This document shows positions 27,111 to 34,833 of a stretch of 64,000 bases of DNA, piece by piece (position 1 is the first letter of the stretch; every line of letters begins with the position of its first letter). A program made the position numbers and the translations under genes. Source of the DNA: Streptomyces sp. H27-H5 (GTDB taxonomy: Bacteria > Actinomycetota > Actinomycetes > Streptomycetales > Streptomycetaceae); contig NZ_JAPNLK010000027.1 in NCBI RefSeq assembly GCF_026627505.1, positions 1 to 64,000 of the forward strand. The letters are read 5' to 3'. The notes under the pieces were generated by a model. That model saw only the letters and a program-made list of their open reading frames with translations, ran no database searches and was not told where the DNA came from.

Positions 27111-27695
27111 GTGCCCGGAAGAATCGATCCCGCCGTGGCGGCCGCGATCATGCGTGCCGCCGGACTCGAACCGCTGGAGCCCTACCCCGGGTCGCACACG
27201 GCCTGGAACTGCCGCTGTCTGAAGAGCGCGCACACGGTCGCGTCCACCCTCGGCTCGGTGCGCTCCGGCCGTACCTCCGGTTGTCGCCGGTGCGGCCGGG
27301 CCGCCGCCGACGAGCGAAGACTGGCCGCCGGTCGGGAACGAGCCGAGGCGGACATGCGCGGTGCCGGGTTCGAGCCCCTCGACCCCTATCCGGGCGCCGG
27401 AGCACGATGGCGCAGCCGCCACCTGGCCTGCGGGCGGGTCGTCCACCCGCGGCTGTTCGGGATACGGGCGGGCAGCGGCTGTCTGGTCTGCGCCGGACGC
27501 GCACCGGTGGATCCGACGGTCGCCGAGGCGGACATGCGCGCGATCGGCATGCAGCCGCTGGAACCCTTCGCCGGCCGGGTGCGCGACCCGTGGAAGTGCC
27601 GGTGTCTGCGGTGCGGCCACATCGGCGCACCGACCCTCGACAACATCCGCGGCGGGCAGGGCGGTTGCCTGAACTGCGCGAGGCGCGCCCGATAG
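27111..27695 (+). CDS. Three-repeat zinc-ribbon-like protein
   Basis: This 194-residue protein (GTG 27111, GGGGG site upstream) is made of three copies of a unit of about 60 residues. Each begins with a helix of the pattern A.ADMR.AG.EPL.PY.G, then a W.CRCL or W.SRHLAC strand, then ..PTL..IR.G..GC..C.R. Repeats 1 and 3 have CxC/CxxC and C..C pairs that could hold zinc; repeat 2 has fewer cysteines (HLAC, CLVC). The layout resembles small zinc-ribbon repeats found with nucleic-acid-binding proteins. I know of no function. It is 47 bases downstream of VOC gene B, same strand, so probably in the same transcript. Confidence 0.75.
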   Translation: MPGRIDPAVAAAIMRAAGLEPLEPYPGSHTAWNCRCLKSAHTVASTLGSVRSGRTSGCRRCGRAAADERRLAAGRERAEADMRGAGFEPLDPYPGAGARWRSRHLACGRVVHPRLFGIRAGSGCLVCAGRAPVDPTVAEADMRAIGMQPLEPFAGRVRDPWKCRCLRCGHIGAPTLDNIRGGQGGCLNCARRAR

Positions 27696-27750
27696 GCGCG
27701 GCATCGGGGCGGAGTCCGGGGCGCGCCGCTCCGTCGACGCCCGGCGCGCC

Positions 27751-27765
27751 GGCCCGGACCGGGCC
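27751..27765. terminator. GC hairpin between convergent genes
   Basis: GGCCCG (27751-27756) and CGGGCC (27760-27765) form a six-pair stem with a GAC loop, within a longer region of nested GC inverted repeats between the zinc-ribbon gene and the convergent tetR gene. It is a plausible shared terminator, but such GC-rich sequence makes chance stems common. Confidence 0.45.
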
Positions 27766-27797
27766 CGCACGGCCGGGCGCCCGGTGCGCACCCGGGG

Positions 27798-28388
27798 TCA
27801 CCTCGCGCGGAGCGCCTCCAGCATCCGTGCCAACGCCTGCCGCGTGTCCGTGAGATCGGCGGATTCCTCCGACGCGGCCAGCCACAGCACCGCCTCGTTC
27901 ATGGCCCCCGAGAGCAGGTGCATGAGTGGCGCGACCGGCTGCGCGGGGATCGTGCCCTCGTGGATGAGCAGGGTGAGCGCCTCGGTGAGGTGACGGCCCG
28001 AGGTGGCCTCGTTCATGGCCCTCCATTCCCGCCAGCCGAGCACGGCCGGCCCGTCGACCAGCATGATGCGCTGGAGCGCGGGATCGGTGGAGGCGCTGAT
28101 GAACGCCTGGCAGCCGTGCGCCAGTTGGTCCCAGGCATCCTCCTGGGCGTCCGCCGTCGCCGCGATGTGCGCGGCGACCTCCTGCTGCACCTGCTCCAAC
28201 GCGGCCCGGAACAAGTCGGCCTTGCTGTCGAAGTGGTGGTACAGCGCGCCCTTGGTCACCCCGGCGGCCCGGACGATCTCCGACAGGCCCACGGAGGCGT
28301 ACCCCAAGGTGGAGAAGAGGCGCCGACTCTCCCGCAGCAGAGTGAGTCGCGTCTGCTCCCGCTGCTGCGCCCGAACCCCGCTCGTCAT
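27798..28388 (-). CDS. TetR-family transcriptional regulator
   Basis: This 196-residue repressor-like protein has a typical N-terminal helix-turn-helix: REQTRLTLLRESRRLFSTLG, then SEIVRAAGVTKGALYHHFDSKADLF. The C-terminal two thirds, all-helical, form the ligand and dimer domain. The start is ATG 28388 with GGGGGTCGTGGCG upstream; the longer open frame toward 28598 is non-coding in character. It is divergent from the mycothiol-enzyme gene, whose promoter (28566-28595) shares TTGACA and CATTAGGTTCA with the VOC promoter at 26647, so it may control one or both. The ligand is unknown. Confidence 0.93.
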   Translation of the reverse strand: MTSGVRAQQREQTRLTLLRESRRLFSTLGYASVGLSEIVRAAGVTKGALYHHFDSKADLFRAALEQVQQEVAAHIAATADAQEDAWDQLAHGCQAFISASTDPALQRIMLVDGPAVLGWREWRAMNEATSGRHLTEALTLLIHEGTIPAQPVAPLMHLLSGAMNEAVLWLAASEESADLTDTRQALARMLEALRAR

Positions 28389-28565
28389 CGCCACGACCCC
28401 CGTCTTCGGCCATTTGAAGCCACGTGCACACGGTACTTCGCCGCCACCGGGGCGAGCGACAGGTGTGCGCCCGTGACCGTGTCCCACTCCGCGGGCGCCC
28501 CGGGGGTCACGGGTGTGGCGGCGCGGTGGATCCGCCCCGCACGGGCGTGGGGCATTCACCGGAAG

Positions 28566-28595
28566 TTGACACCCTCGACGTCCGCGCATTAGGTT
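28566..28595 (+). promoter_or_regulatory. Promoter for the mycothiol-enzyme gene
   Basis: TTGACA (28566-28571) and TAGGTT (28590-28595) are separated by 18 bases. The -10 context CATTAGGTTCA is the same as at 26667-26677, marking a matched pair of promoters in this block. It reads toward the gene at 28679; the rest of the 290-base gap between tetR and that gene shows no other clear element. Confidence 0.7.
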
Positions 28596-28678
28596 CAATA
28601 TGCTTCACACCATGAACTATCAATCCTCTCAAGTATCCTCACTGTCGGGGCAGCATCACCCGAGGGAAGGCGCACGGC

Positions 28679-29440
28679 ATGAACCCGGCCCAGCACGAGG
28701 CGGCCGTCGCCACCGAGACCGCCGCACTCGTCACCACGATCACGGCGGCCGACCTCTCCACCCCGGTACCGACCTGCCCCGACTGGACACTCGAGGACCT
28801 CACGCGGCACGTCGGAAGCGTGCACCGCTGGTTCACCGAGCTGCTCCGCCGGCGCATTCAGCAGCCGCCGACCAACCGTGAGGTGGACCTGCGCCTGCCC
28901 GAGCACCCCGACGCCCTCCCGGACTGGCTGGCCGCGAGCGCGGCGGAGGCCGCCGAGGTGTTCGCCGCCACCGACCCGGACGCACCGATGTGGGCCTGGG
29001 GAGTCGACCAGCACGCCCGCTTCTGGGTCCGGCGGATGCTCTTCGAGACCCTCGTCCACCGGGTCGACGCCGAACTCGCACTCGGTCTCACCCCGCACGT
29101 CGACCGCGCCCTGGCCGTCGACGGCATCGACGAGTTCCTCACCAACCTCCCGTTCGCCTTCCCCTTCGCACCGCTGACGGCCCGACTGCGCGCCGCCGAC
29201 CGGACCCTTCGTCTCAGCTGCACGGACGGCGACGAGGCCTGGACGGTCCGGCTGCGCCCCGACGGCTTCGCCCTGGTGGCCGACGACGCCGAGCCCCGCG
29301 CGGCGGACGCCACGGTCCGGGGATCGGCCGCCGACCTCCTGCTGGCCCTCTACGGGCGTCTGGACCATCGAAGCGCGGCGTTCCACCTGCTCGGCGAGGC
29401 GGACCTGCCCGCCCACTGGTTCGCCCACTCGGCCTTCTAG
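28679..29440 (+). CDS. Mycothiol-dependent maleylpyruvate isomerase-family enzyme
   Basis: This 253-residue protein is of the MDMPI/DinB-like fold. It has the opening TCPDWTLEDLTRHVGSVHRW and a metal set that matches the family pattern: His49, then Glu123 and His127 in FETLVHRVDAE, four residues apart. Members use mycothiol, the thiol of actinobacteria, for isomerase or S-transferase reactions; many act on reactive electrophiles and have no known substrate. It stands alone behind its own promoter, opposite the tetR gene. A role in handling an electrophilic metabolite would suit the DNA-damage theme of the PKS cluster, but this is inference only. Confidence 0.87.
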   Translation: MNPAQHEAAVATETAALVTTITAADLSTPVPTCPDWTLEDLTRHVGSVHRWFTELLRRRIQQPPTNREVDLRLPEHPDALPDWLAASAAEAAEVFAATDPDAPMWAWGVDQHARFWVRRMLFETLVHRVDAELALGLTPHVDRALAVDGIDEFLTNLPFAFPFAPLTARLRAADRTLRLSCTDGDEAWTVRLRPDGFALVADDAEPRAADATVRGSAADLLLALYGRLDHRSAAFHLLGEADLPAHWFAHSAF

Positions 29441-29531
29441 GTCGTGAGCCCCGGCCCTTCACACGCGGGCCGTCAGTCGAAAGCCGTCGCCGCGCTCCCG
29501 CGCCGGGGCGCTCCGGTCGGGGACGCGCGCT

Positions 29532-29786
29532 TCAGCGTCTGGCCCGGCGGCGGGCGATGAGCAGGCCCAGCACGATGCCCGCGAGCAGCGTCACCGTGAG
29601 TACGGCCCAGAGGGGGATCGTGACCGTGGGGATCCACATCCTGACGGTCACGGATCCGGTATCGGCCGCGATGAACCAGATCACGAGGGCGACCAGGAGG
29701 AGCAGGCCGAGGGTGCGCAACCGCAGGTCCCGGCCCTTGACGGTCAGCGTGGGCGGACCGTGTGACGTGCCGCTTTTCCGCGTCAT
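29532..29786 (-). CDS. Small LapA-like membrane protein
   Basis: An 84-residue protein with two hydrophobic segments (LRTLGLLLLVALVIWFIAA and TIPLWAVLTVTLLAGIVLGLL) and a very basic end (ARRRARR). The layout, with the phrase ADTGSVTVRMW between the helices, resembles LapA/DUF1049-type inner-membrane proteins. I start at ATG 29786, just before MTRKSG; the frame is open further upstream but looks non-coding. Function is unknown beyond the membrane location. Confidence 0.75.
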   Translation of the reverse strand: MTRKSGTSHGPPTLTVKGRDLRLRTLGLLLLVALVIWFIAADTGSVTVRMWIPTVTIPLWAVLTVTLLAGIVLGLLIARRRARR

Positions 29787-29913
29787 GGGTCCAGTATCGG
29801 GCCATGGGTCCGGTTGATCGACGGGACACCCGCGAGCGCGGGGCGGCGCGAACATCGGCCGGGCCCTATCGTGGGGATCACCGGGGGTGGGCCGGCGCTG
29901 AGGCGGGCTGGGC

Positions 29914-31140
29914 ATGACGGATCCGGAGATCGACTACGCGGCGGTGTTCCAGACGCTGCCCGGCATGGTGGCGTTGCTGAGCCCCGACCTGGTGTTCCTG
30001 GACGCGAACGAGGAGTTCCTGCGCACCGCCGGTCGCACCCGCGAGCAGGTGATCGGCGGCTACCTGTTCGACGTGTTCCCCGACAACCCGAACCAGGTCG
30101 GCGCCAGCGGCGCCCACAACCTGCACGCCTCGCTCCGGCGGGTCCTCGCCACCGGTGAGCGCGACACCATGGCCCTGCAACGCTACGACGTCGAGTCCTC
30201 GGAGCGGCCCGGCGAGTGGCAGGAACGGTACTGGAGCCCGGTCAACGCCCCGGTCCTCGACTCCGACGGCCGGGTCGTCCTGATCGTGCACCGGGTGGCG
30301 GAGGTCACCGAGCTCATCGTGGCGCGCGGCGCCCCCGACGGAAGTCGCGCCCGGGTCCTGGAAGCCGAGCTGTACACCCGCGCCCGCGAACTGCAGGAGG
30401 TCAACGATCGCCTGCGCCAGGCCCACAGTCGCGAACGCGAGGTCGCCCTCGTCCTCCAGGAGGCGATGCTGCCCGCCCCCGGCGACGTCGGCCACCACCG
30501 CGCCGCCGTCCGCTACCGGCCGGCCGTCGGCGCCCTCAACGTGTGCGGCGACTGGTACGACCTCGTCGACCTGCCCGGCGACCGCATCGCGGTGGCCGTC
30601 GGTGACGTCGTCGGCCACGGCCTGCACGCCGCCGGCGTCATGGGACTGCTCCGCAGCGCCCTCAGTGCCGCCTCTCTCGTCGCCGACGGGCCCGCCCGGG
30701 CCCTGGAGGTCCTCGGGCTGTACGCCCGCTCCGTCCAGGGCGCCGAGAACACCACCGCCGTCGAGACGTACGTCGACTGGGAGACCCACACCCTCGCCTA
30801 CAGCAGCGCCGGGCACCCCCCGCCCGCCCTGCTCCACCTCCGCGGCGACGTCGAGTTCCTCGACCAGGCCACCGACCCCCCGCTCGGTGCCCGCCCGGAA
30901 CACGTGCCACGTCCCCAGGCCGTCACCGGCTTCGGCGAGGGTGACACCCTGGTCCTCTACACCGACGGACTCGTGGAGCGTCGCCGTGAGGACATCGACG
31001 TCGGCCTCGCCCGCCTCACCCGGGCCCTCACCCGTCACCGGGGCAGCGACCCCGAGGGCCTCGCCGACGCCATCCTCCTGGACCTCCTCCCGCCCGGGGG
31101 CTCCACCGACGACACCGCCCTCGTCGTCGTCCGACTCTGA
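29914..31140 (+). CDS. PAS-SpoIIE (PP2C) serine phosphatase
   Basis: This 408-residue signalling protein has an N-terminal PAS sensor (about 8-125: LSPDLVFLDANEEFLRTAGRT), a short coiled coil (about 145-180: ELYTRARELQEVNDRLRQAHSRE), and a C-terminal SpoIIE/RsbU-type phosphatase (about 185-408) with metal acids in CGDWYDLVDL, VGDVVGHG, LYTDGLVE and TDDTALV. Such phosphatases dephosphorylate anti-anti-sigma (STAS) proteins and so free a sigma factor. The two MEDS genes 1 kb downstream encode a STAS-like and a kinase-like protein and are natural partners, though not shown to be so. Confidence 0.92.
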   Translation: MTDPEIDYAAVFQTLPGMVALLSPDLVFLDANEEFLRTAGRTREQVIGGYLFDVFPDNPNQVGASGAHNLHASLRRVLATGERDTMALQRYDVESSERPGEWQERYWSPVNAPVLDSDGRVVLIVHRVAEVTELIVARGAPDGSRARVLEAELYTRARELQEVNDRLRQAHSREREVALVLQEAMLPAPGDVGHHRAAVRYRPAVGALNVCGDWYDLVDLPGDRIAVAVGDVVGHGLHAAGVMGLLRSALSAASLVADGPARALEVLGLYARSVQGAENTTAVETYVDWETHTLAYSSAGHPPPALLHLRGDVEFLDQATDPPLGARPEHVPRPQAVTGFGEGDTLVLYTDGLVERRREDIDVGLARLTRALTRHRGSDPEGLADAILLDLLPPGGSTDDTALVVVRL

Positions 31141-31200
31141 ACGCGGCGCCGACGGCGACGAGCCGCCCGTGATCCCACGCCGCGACGCGCGACGCAGTCC

Positions 31201-31671
31201 CTACCAGGTGACGGGCAGGAACCGCAGACCGCTGAAGAACTCCTTGGAGCGCCAGCGCAGTTCCTCCTGCGGCACGGCCGGCCGCAGGCCCGGCAGTCGG
31301 GCCGTCACCCGTTCCAGGGCCGTCTGGGCCGGCGGGATCTCGGCCCACAGGGGAAGCGGCGGGTGCGAGGTCGCCACCGCGCCGACGGCGAGGAGCACCA
31401 GGTTCTGCCCGAGCGCGCCCCCGATGGCGGTGAGGACGTAGTACACGGCGTAGTACCCCCACTCCCGCCGGTCCGGTCGCCACGAGGGGGCGTAGGGGAT
31501 CAGGAACTCCAGTGCGACGAGAAGGCCGAGTACCGGGAACTGGAAGAGGAAGGTGGCCATGCCCGGTTCCCCTCCGCGCCACTCGGTGAGGGCGAAGACA
31601 CCGACGGCGGCGAGCAGCAGGACGGGCTGGGCGGCCACCGCCAGTACATCGCGCGCCGTTGACCGGGGCAT
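31201..31671 (-). CDS. Membrane protein resembling the N-terminal half of a sterol desaturase
   Basis: A 156-residue protein with about four hydrophobic segments; ATG 31671 has a good GAGGGAG site. The stretch LLVALEFLIPYAPSWRPDRREWGYYAVYYVLTAIGGALGQN, followed by PLPLWAEIPPAQTAL, looks like the first half of fatty-acid hydroxylase/sterol desaturase proteins. The second half, which carries the histidine boxes that bind the two irons, is absent; instead a short polar tail (ELRWRSKEFFSG) leads to the stop. It may be a truncated relic or a small protein with another job. The family call is a moderate guess. Confidence 0.6.
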   Translation of the reverse strand: MPRSTARDVLAVAAQPVLLLAAVGVFALTEWRGGEPGMATFLFQFPVLGLLVALEFLIPYAPSWRPDRREWGYYAVYYVLTAIGGALGQNLVLLAVGAVATSHPPLPLWAEIPPAQTALERVTARLPGLRPAVPQEELRWRSKEFFSGLRFLPVTW

Positions 31672-31710
31672 GACACTCCCTCATCGAGGTGGTGACGGGG
31701 CGGGTCGAGA

Positions 31711-31746
31711 GATCACTCCCGACGTGACGAGACCGAGGAGGTGATC
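31711..31746 (+). promoter_or_regulatory. Extended Shine-Dalgarno in a possible hairpin
   Basis: AGGAGGTGATC (31736-31746 region) is an eleven-base exact complement of the 16S rRNA 3' end, three bases before ATG 31750. Upstream, GATCAC (31711-31716) pairs with GTGATC (31741-31746), and CC/GG continue the stem after a mismatch, with a loop of about 16 bases. The hairpin would hide the ribosome site, an arrangement seen in translational switches. Whether it folds in the cell is unknown. Confidence 0.5.
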
Positions 31747-31749
31747 ACA

Positions 31750-31824
31750 ATGTGCAGCTTCAAAACTACGCACGGCAACCACTTCCTTCCCGGCGCACGG
31801 TGTCCCGTGGTGTCGGTTCCGTGA
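31750..31824 (+). CDS. 24-codon small ORF with very strong ribosome site
   Basis: ATG 31750 to TGA 31824 would give a 24-residue peptide with two cysteines and two histidines (MCSFKTTHGNHF at its start). It has no known relative that I recognise. The only support is the exceptional Shine-Dalgarno and its hairpin just upstream; codon use is not typical of the genome, with many A/T-ending codons such as AAA ACT. It could be a leader or regulatory peptide, or a chance ORF. Confidence 0.4.
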   Translation: MCSFKTTHGNHFLPGARCPVVSVP

Positions 31825-32167
31825 TCCGCGCACCCCCGGGGCTCGCAACCGGATCTCGCTTCAACCCCGCATATTTCACGCAGTGTTGACGTAGGTGTCA
31901 GATGAATCGATTCGGCATTCGCGACGTCGTCGCGCTGCCCCGCACCGGCACCTGCCGGCGCACCCACGCCCCTCGGTCCTCACCCGGAGCAACGCCACGC
32001 GCGCACGTCCCGGTCGGCGCCCGGTGCGCGGGGAGCGGTCGGGAGCGGTCGAGCGGCGGGGTGTAAGCCGTCCCGCAGTCGGTCGGTCACCGTTCGTCGT
32101 CACGGACGCCCGGTAATGTGGGGTACTCAGGTCGGTGGGACGGGTCGGAAGACCAGAAGGGGGCGAG
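31825..32167. other. 343-base gap without a convincing gene
   Basis: Between the small ORF and the MEDS-STAS gene. It is less GC-rich near 31860-31920 and holds TTGACG (about 31885) that could be a -35 element, and GGGTAC at 32124-32129, which resembles a SigB-type -10, but no convincing partner element was found for either. No ORF with normal codon use was seen. Confidence 0.5.
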
Positions 32168-32968
32168 GTGCGCGCGGCGCGGACATTGGCGACGCTGGAC
32201 GAGGTCGAGCTCGGTGACCATGTCTGCCGGCTCATGCGGCCCTCCGCGACGTTGCTCTCGGACGCGCGGGCCTACGTGGCCGACGGAGCCCTGTACGGCG
32301 ACAAGGTCCTGGTCATCGGCCCCACCGGCTTCCCGCGTTCCGCGAAGCCCCTGCCGTCCGCCGCGGTGATCCTCGATTTCCCCAGGGCGGCGGATTCCGA
32401 GTCGATCCTCGCCGCGGTCCGTCGGGAGGTCCGTACCGCCACGAGCCAGGGATTCCGTTCGGTACGCGTCCTCACCGAGCGCGTGCCCGCGTCGGCGCCC
32501 GACGGGGCCGAGGACCTGCTGGCGCAGGAACTGCGGCTCGACGAGTTCGCCGCGGAGAGCGGCGCCATCGTCGTCTGCGCCTTCAGACCCTCGCTGTGGG
32601 ACGCGGCCGCGTTGGAGCGGATCGCGTGCGTGCATCCGCACGAGATGGGCACGCGCGCACAGCGTCCGACCTTCCGGATGTTCAGCACAGGCGCCGACGG
32701 GTGGAGCGTGGACGGAGTGATCGATTCAGACTGCGCGGCAACGTTCAACGCCGCGGTGCGGGCCGCTGTACGGAACACGCCGAAGATCAGGCTTCGCTTC
32801 GACACGCTCGAAATGATCGACGCCGCCGGGATGCACGCACTTGTCGACGCCGCCCGCCACCTTCCGGACCGCCGTATTCTGGTGGAGGGCGCCAATGAGA
32901 CCGTGCGCCTGTGCTGGGAACTCGCGGGCTACGCGGCCCCCGGAGTGCCGGTGGTGATGGCCGCATGA
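32168..32968 (+). CDS. MEDS sensor domain fused to STAS-like domain
   Basis: This 266-residue signalling protein starts at GTG 32168 with GAAGGGGGCGAG upstream. Residues about 10-165 look like a MEDS (DcmR-type) sensory domain, opening LGDHVCRLMRPSATLLSDARAYVADGALYGDKVLVIGP and continuing to HPHEMG. Residues about 180-266 (IRLRFDTLEMIDAAGMHALVDAARHL..RRILVEGANETVRLCWELAGY) resemble STAS anti-anti-sigma domains, although the usual DSSG phosphosite reads DAAG, so it may not be phosphorylated there. It overlaps the next gene by four bases (ATGA), which suggests the two products work together. Confidence 0.82.
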   Translation: MRAARTLATLDEVELGDHVCRLMRPSATLLSDARAYVADGALYGDKVLVIGPTGFPRSAKPLPSAAVILDFPRAADSESILAAVRREVRTATSQGFRSVRVLTERVPASAPDGAEDLLAQELRLDEFAAESGAIVVCAFRPSLWDAAALERIACVHPHEMGTRAQRPTFRMFSTGADGWSVDGVIDSDCAATFNAAVRAAVRNTPKIRLRFDTLEMIDAAGMHALVDAARHLPDRRILVEGANETVRLCWELAGYAAPGVPVVMAA

Positions 32969-33927
32969 GCACCATTCGTCCCTCGAAGCCGTCCGACCGC
33001 GACGGCGACCCGTTCCACCACGAGCTGTACCCCTATCGCGGGGACGCGGAGTTCCTGTCCGGGACCCTGGGCTTCATCCACGAGGCGCTGGAGGGCGGTG
33101 AGGCGGTGGTCGTCGCCGTCCCCACGGACAAGGCGTCACTCCTGCGCGGCGAACTCGCCGACGAGCCCGCCGTCACCTTCGTCGACACCACGACGGCCGG
33201 ACCGAACCCCGGCCGGCTCGTCGCCGCCTGGACGGCGTGGATGAGGGAGCGGGGCGAGGGCGACCGGCCGGTGCGGGGCATCGGCGAGACCGCCTGGCGC
33301 CAGGCGCGCAACGCCGCCCACCTCTCGGAGCTGCGCCACCACGAGTGGCTCCTGAACCGGGCCTTCGCGCGCAGCTCCACCTGGTCGATGCTGTGCCCCT
33401 ACGACGCGGCGGACGAGGACGAGGAAGCCCTGCGGTCCCTGTCCCGCTGTCACCCGCTGATCCGCCGGGACGGGCGGTACGTGCGCAACGACGGCTTCCT
33501 CACCGGCGAGGACTACCCCTTCGAGGTCCTGGCCGACCCGTGCGATCCGTTCCAGGAGCTCAGCTACGCGCACGGCGACCTGGCCGCGATCCGCTCGAAG
33601 GTGTCCCAGTGCGCGTCCGACGCGGGCGTCCCGCCGGACCGGCTGCCGAAGCTGGCCGTCGCCGTCACGGAGATCGCGACGAACAGCATCCGCCACGGCG
33701 GGGGCAACGGAACCCTGCGCACCTGGGCCCAGGACTCGACCTTCCTCTGCGAGTTCCGCGACTCCGGCTACATCCCCGATGTGATGGTCGGCCGCACCCG
33801 TCCCGAACCGGAACAGATCGGCGGCCGGGGCCTCTGGCTCGCGCAGCAGTTGTGCGACCTCGTGGAGATCCGCTCCACCCCCGAGCAGGGCACGACGGTC
33901 CGCCTCCACATCGACGTACCGAAGTAG
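32965..33927 (+). CDS. MEDS sensor domain fused to RsbW-like ATPase/kinase
   Basis: This 320-residue protein has an N-terminal MEDS domain (about 15-190: HELYPYRGDAEFLSGTLGFIHEALEGGEAVVVAVP) and a C-terminal GHKL/HATPase domain of the anti-sigma kinase type (about 215-320). The N box is seen in AVTEIATNSIRHGGG and the G boxes in FRDSGYIPD and GGRGLWLAQQL. Such proteins bind a sigma factor or phosphorylate a STAS partner. Its ATG overlaps the stop of the MEDS-STAS gene, so the same sensor fold is attached to both halves of a partner-switching module. Confidence 0.88.
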   Translation: MSTIRPSKPSDRDGDPFHHELYPYRGDAEFLSGTLGFIHEALEGGEAVVVAVPTDKASLLRGELADEPAVTFVDTTTAGPNPGRLVAAWTAWMRERGEGDRPVRGIGETAWRQARNAAHLSELRHHEWLLNRAFARSSTWSMLCPYDAADEDEEALRSLSRCHPLIRRDGRYVRNDGFLTGEDYPFEVLADPCDPFQELSYAHGDLAAIRSKVSQCASDAGVPPDRLPKLAVAVTEIATNSIRHGGGNGTLRTWAQDSTFLCEFRDSGYIPDVMVGRTRPEPEQIGGRGLWLAQQLCDLVEIRSTPEQGTTVRLHIDVPK

Positions 33928-34180
33928 CGTCGCGCACGGCTGAGGGCCGCCCGCCGCCGGGTCCCGCGGCCACCCCTCGGAAGCAGGAACGTTTCTGCGC
34001 CGGGGTGGCCTCACCGGGGAGCCCGGAGCGTCCGTTCGGGTGGCGTCATTCTTTCGCCGACCGCAAGTACCGCTGGAAGCGTGCCGGCCTGTGCTGTGCT
34101 GTGGCCACGACCCGAGGACGGTCGTATGCGGGCCCGCCCGCTGTTCGTGGCAGGTCCGCCCCAACAGCGAAGGAGGACTG

Positions 34181-34543
34181 ATGTCGCGCAACCGGAAGAA
34201 CCTCCGAAGCCGGAGCATGATGGGCCAACTACTGGCCTCCGCAGTCGTGTTGACTGCGGCTTTCCTGGATGTCTCCGGGGCTCATGCCGCTGCGGTCCAC
34301 TCCAAACCGAACGCCGACTGGGACGCCATCGCCCGCTGTGAGTCCGGCGGGAACTGGCGGACGAACACCGGCAACGGCCATTACGGCGGCTTGCAGTTCA
34401 CCCAGTCGAGTTGGAACGCGGCAGGGGGCCGCAGATACGCACCACGCGCCGACCTCGCCACGAAGGCGGAGCAGATCGCCACGGCGAAGAGACTCGCCAG
34501 GATGCAGGGCATGGGGGCCTGGACCTGCGCACGCCGCCGCTGA
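34181..34543 (+). CDS. Secreted Rpf-like (transglycosylase-fold) cell-wall protein
   Basis: This 120-residue protein has a signal peptide (RNRKNLRSRS, then GQLLASAVVLTAAFL, cut near AHAAA) and a resuscitation-promoting-factor domain: DWDAIARCESGGNWRTNTGNGHYGGLQF, with the catalytic Glu54 next to Cys53 and a partner cysteine in AWTC near the end. These enzymes cleave peptidoglycan during germination and regrowth. ATG 34181 follows AAGGAGG; the frame is open 47 codons further up but that part is not coding-like. The 253-base leader (33928-34180) holds no element I can name, although rpf leaders in this group can carry riboswitches. There is no LysM domain. Confidence 0.92.
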   Translation: MSRNRKNLRSRSMMGQLLASAVVLTAAFLDVSGAHAAAVHSKPNADWDAIARCESGGNWRTNTGNGHYGGLQFTQSSWNAAGGRRYAPRADLATKAEQIATAKRLARMQGMGAWTCARRR

Positions 34544-34553
34544 GGGCCCAGGT

Positions 34554-34585
34554 CCCGACAGGGCGGCGGGGGCCGCCCTGTCGGG
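34554..34585 (+). terminator. Strong hairpin terminator after rpf gene
   Basis: A perfect 14-pair stem, CCCGACAGGGCGGC (34554-34567) with its complement at 34572-34585, and a GGGG loop, starting 11 bases after the stop. The remaining 248 bases to the convergent MFS gene show no gene. Confidence 0.9.
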
Positions 34586-34833
34586 GAGGTCTCGGCCGGA
34601 CACGCCGACGCCCGGCGTGGGTTGACGGGCCCGACCGAGCCACCGCTCCACCTCCCTGCCACCTCCCTGCCACCGCACCGCCTTGCGCCGCCTTGCGCCG
34701 CACGGGCGTCGACCCGGCGCAGAACAGGCGGGGTTGGGGCGCGCCGGCCCGTACGGATCGCCGCGCGGGCGCGGTCGGCGCCGACGCGGGTGATGGCGGG
34801 GCCCCGGCCGGGACGGCGACCGGGGCCGTTCGG

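Noticed and set aside
32124..32129. SigB-type promoter (GGGTAC) before the MEDS-STAS gene
   Set aside because: The -10-like hexamer is present, but no GTTT-type -35 lies 14-16 bases upstream.
33928..34180. c-di-AMP (ydaO-type) riboswitch in the rpf leader
   Set aside because: Such riboswitches control rpf genes in Streptomyces, and the leader length would allow one, but I could not find the conserved core sequence, so I do not call it.
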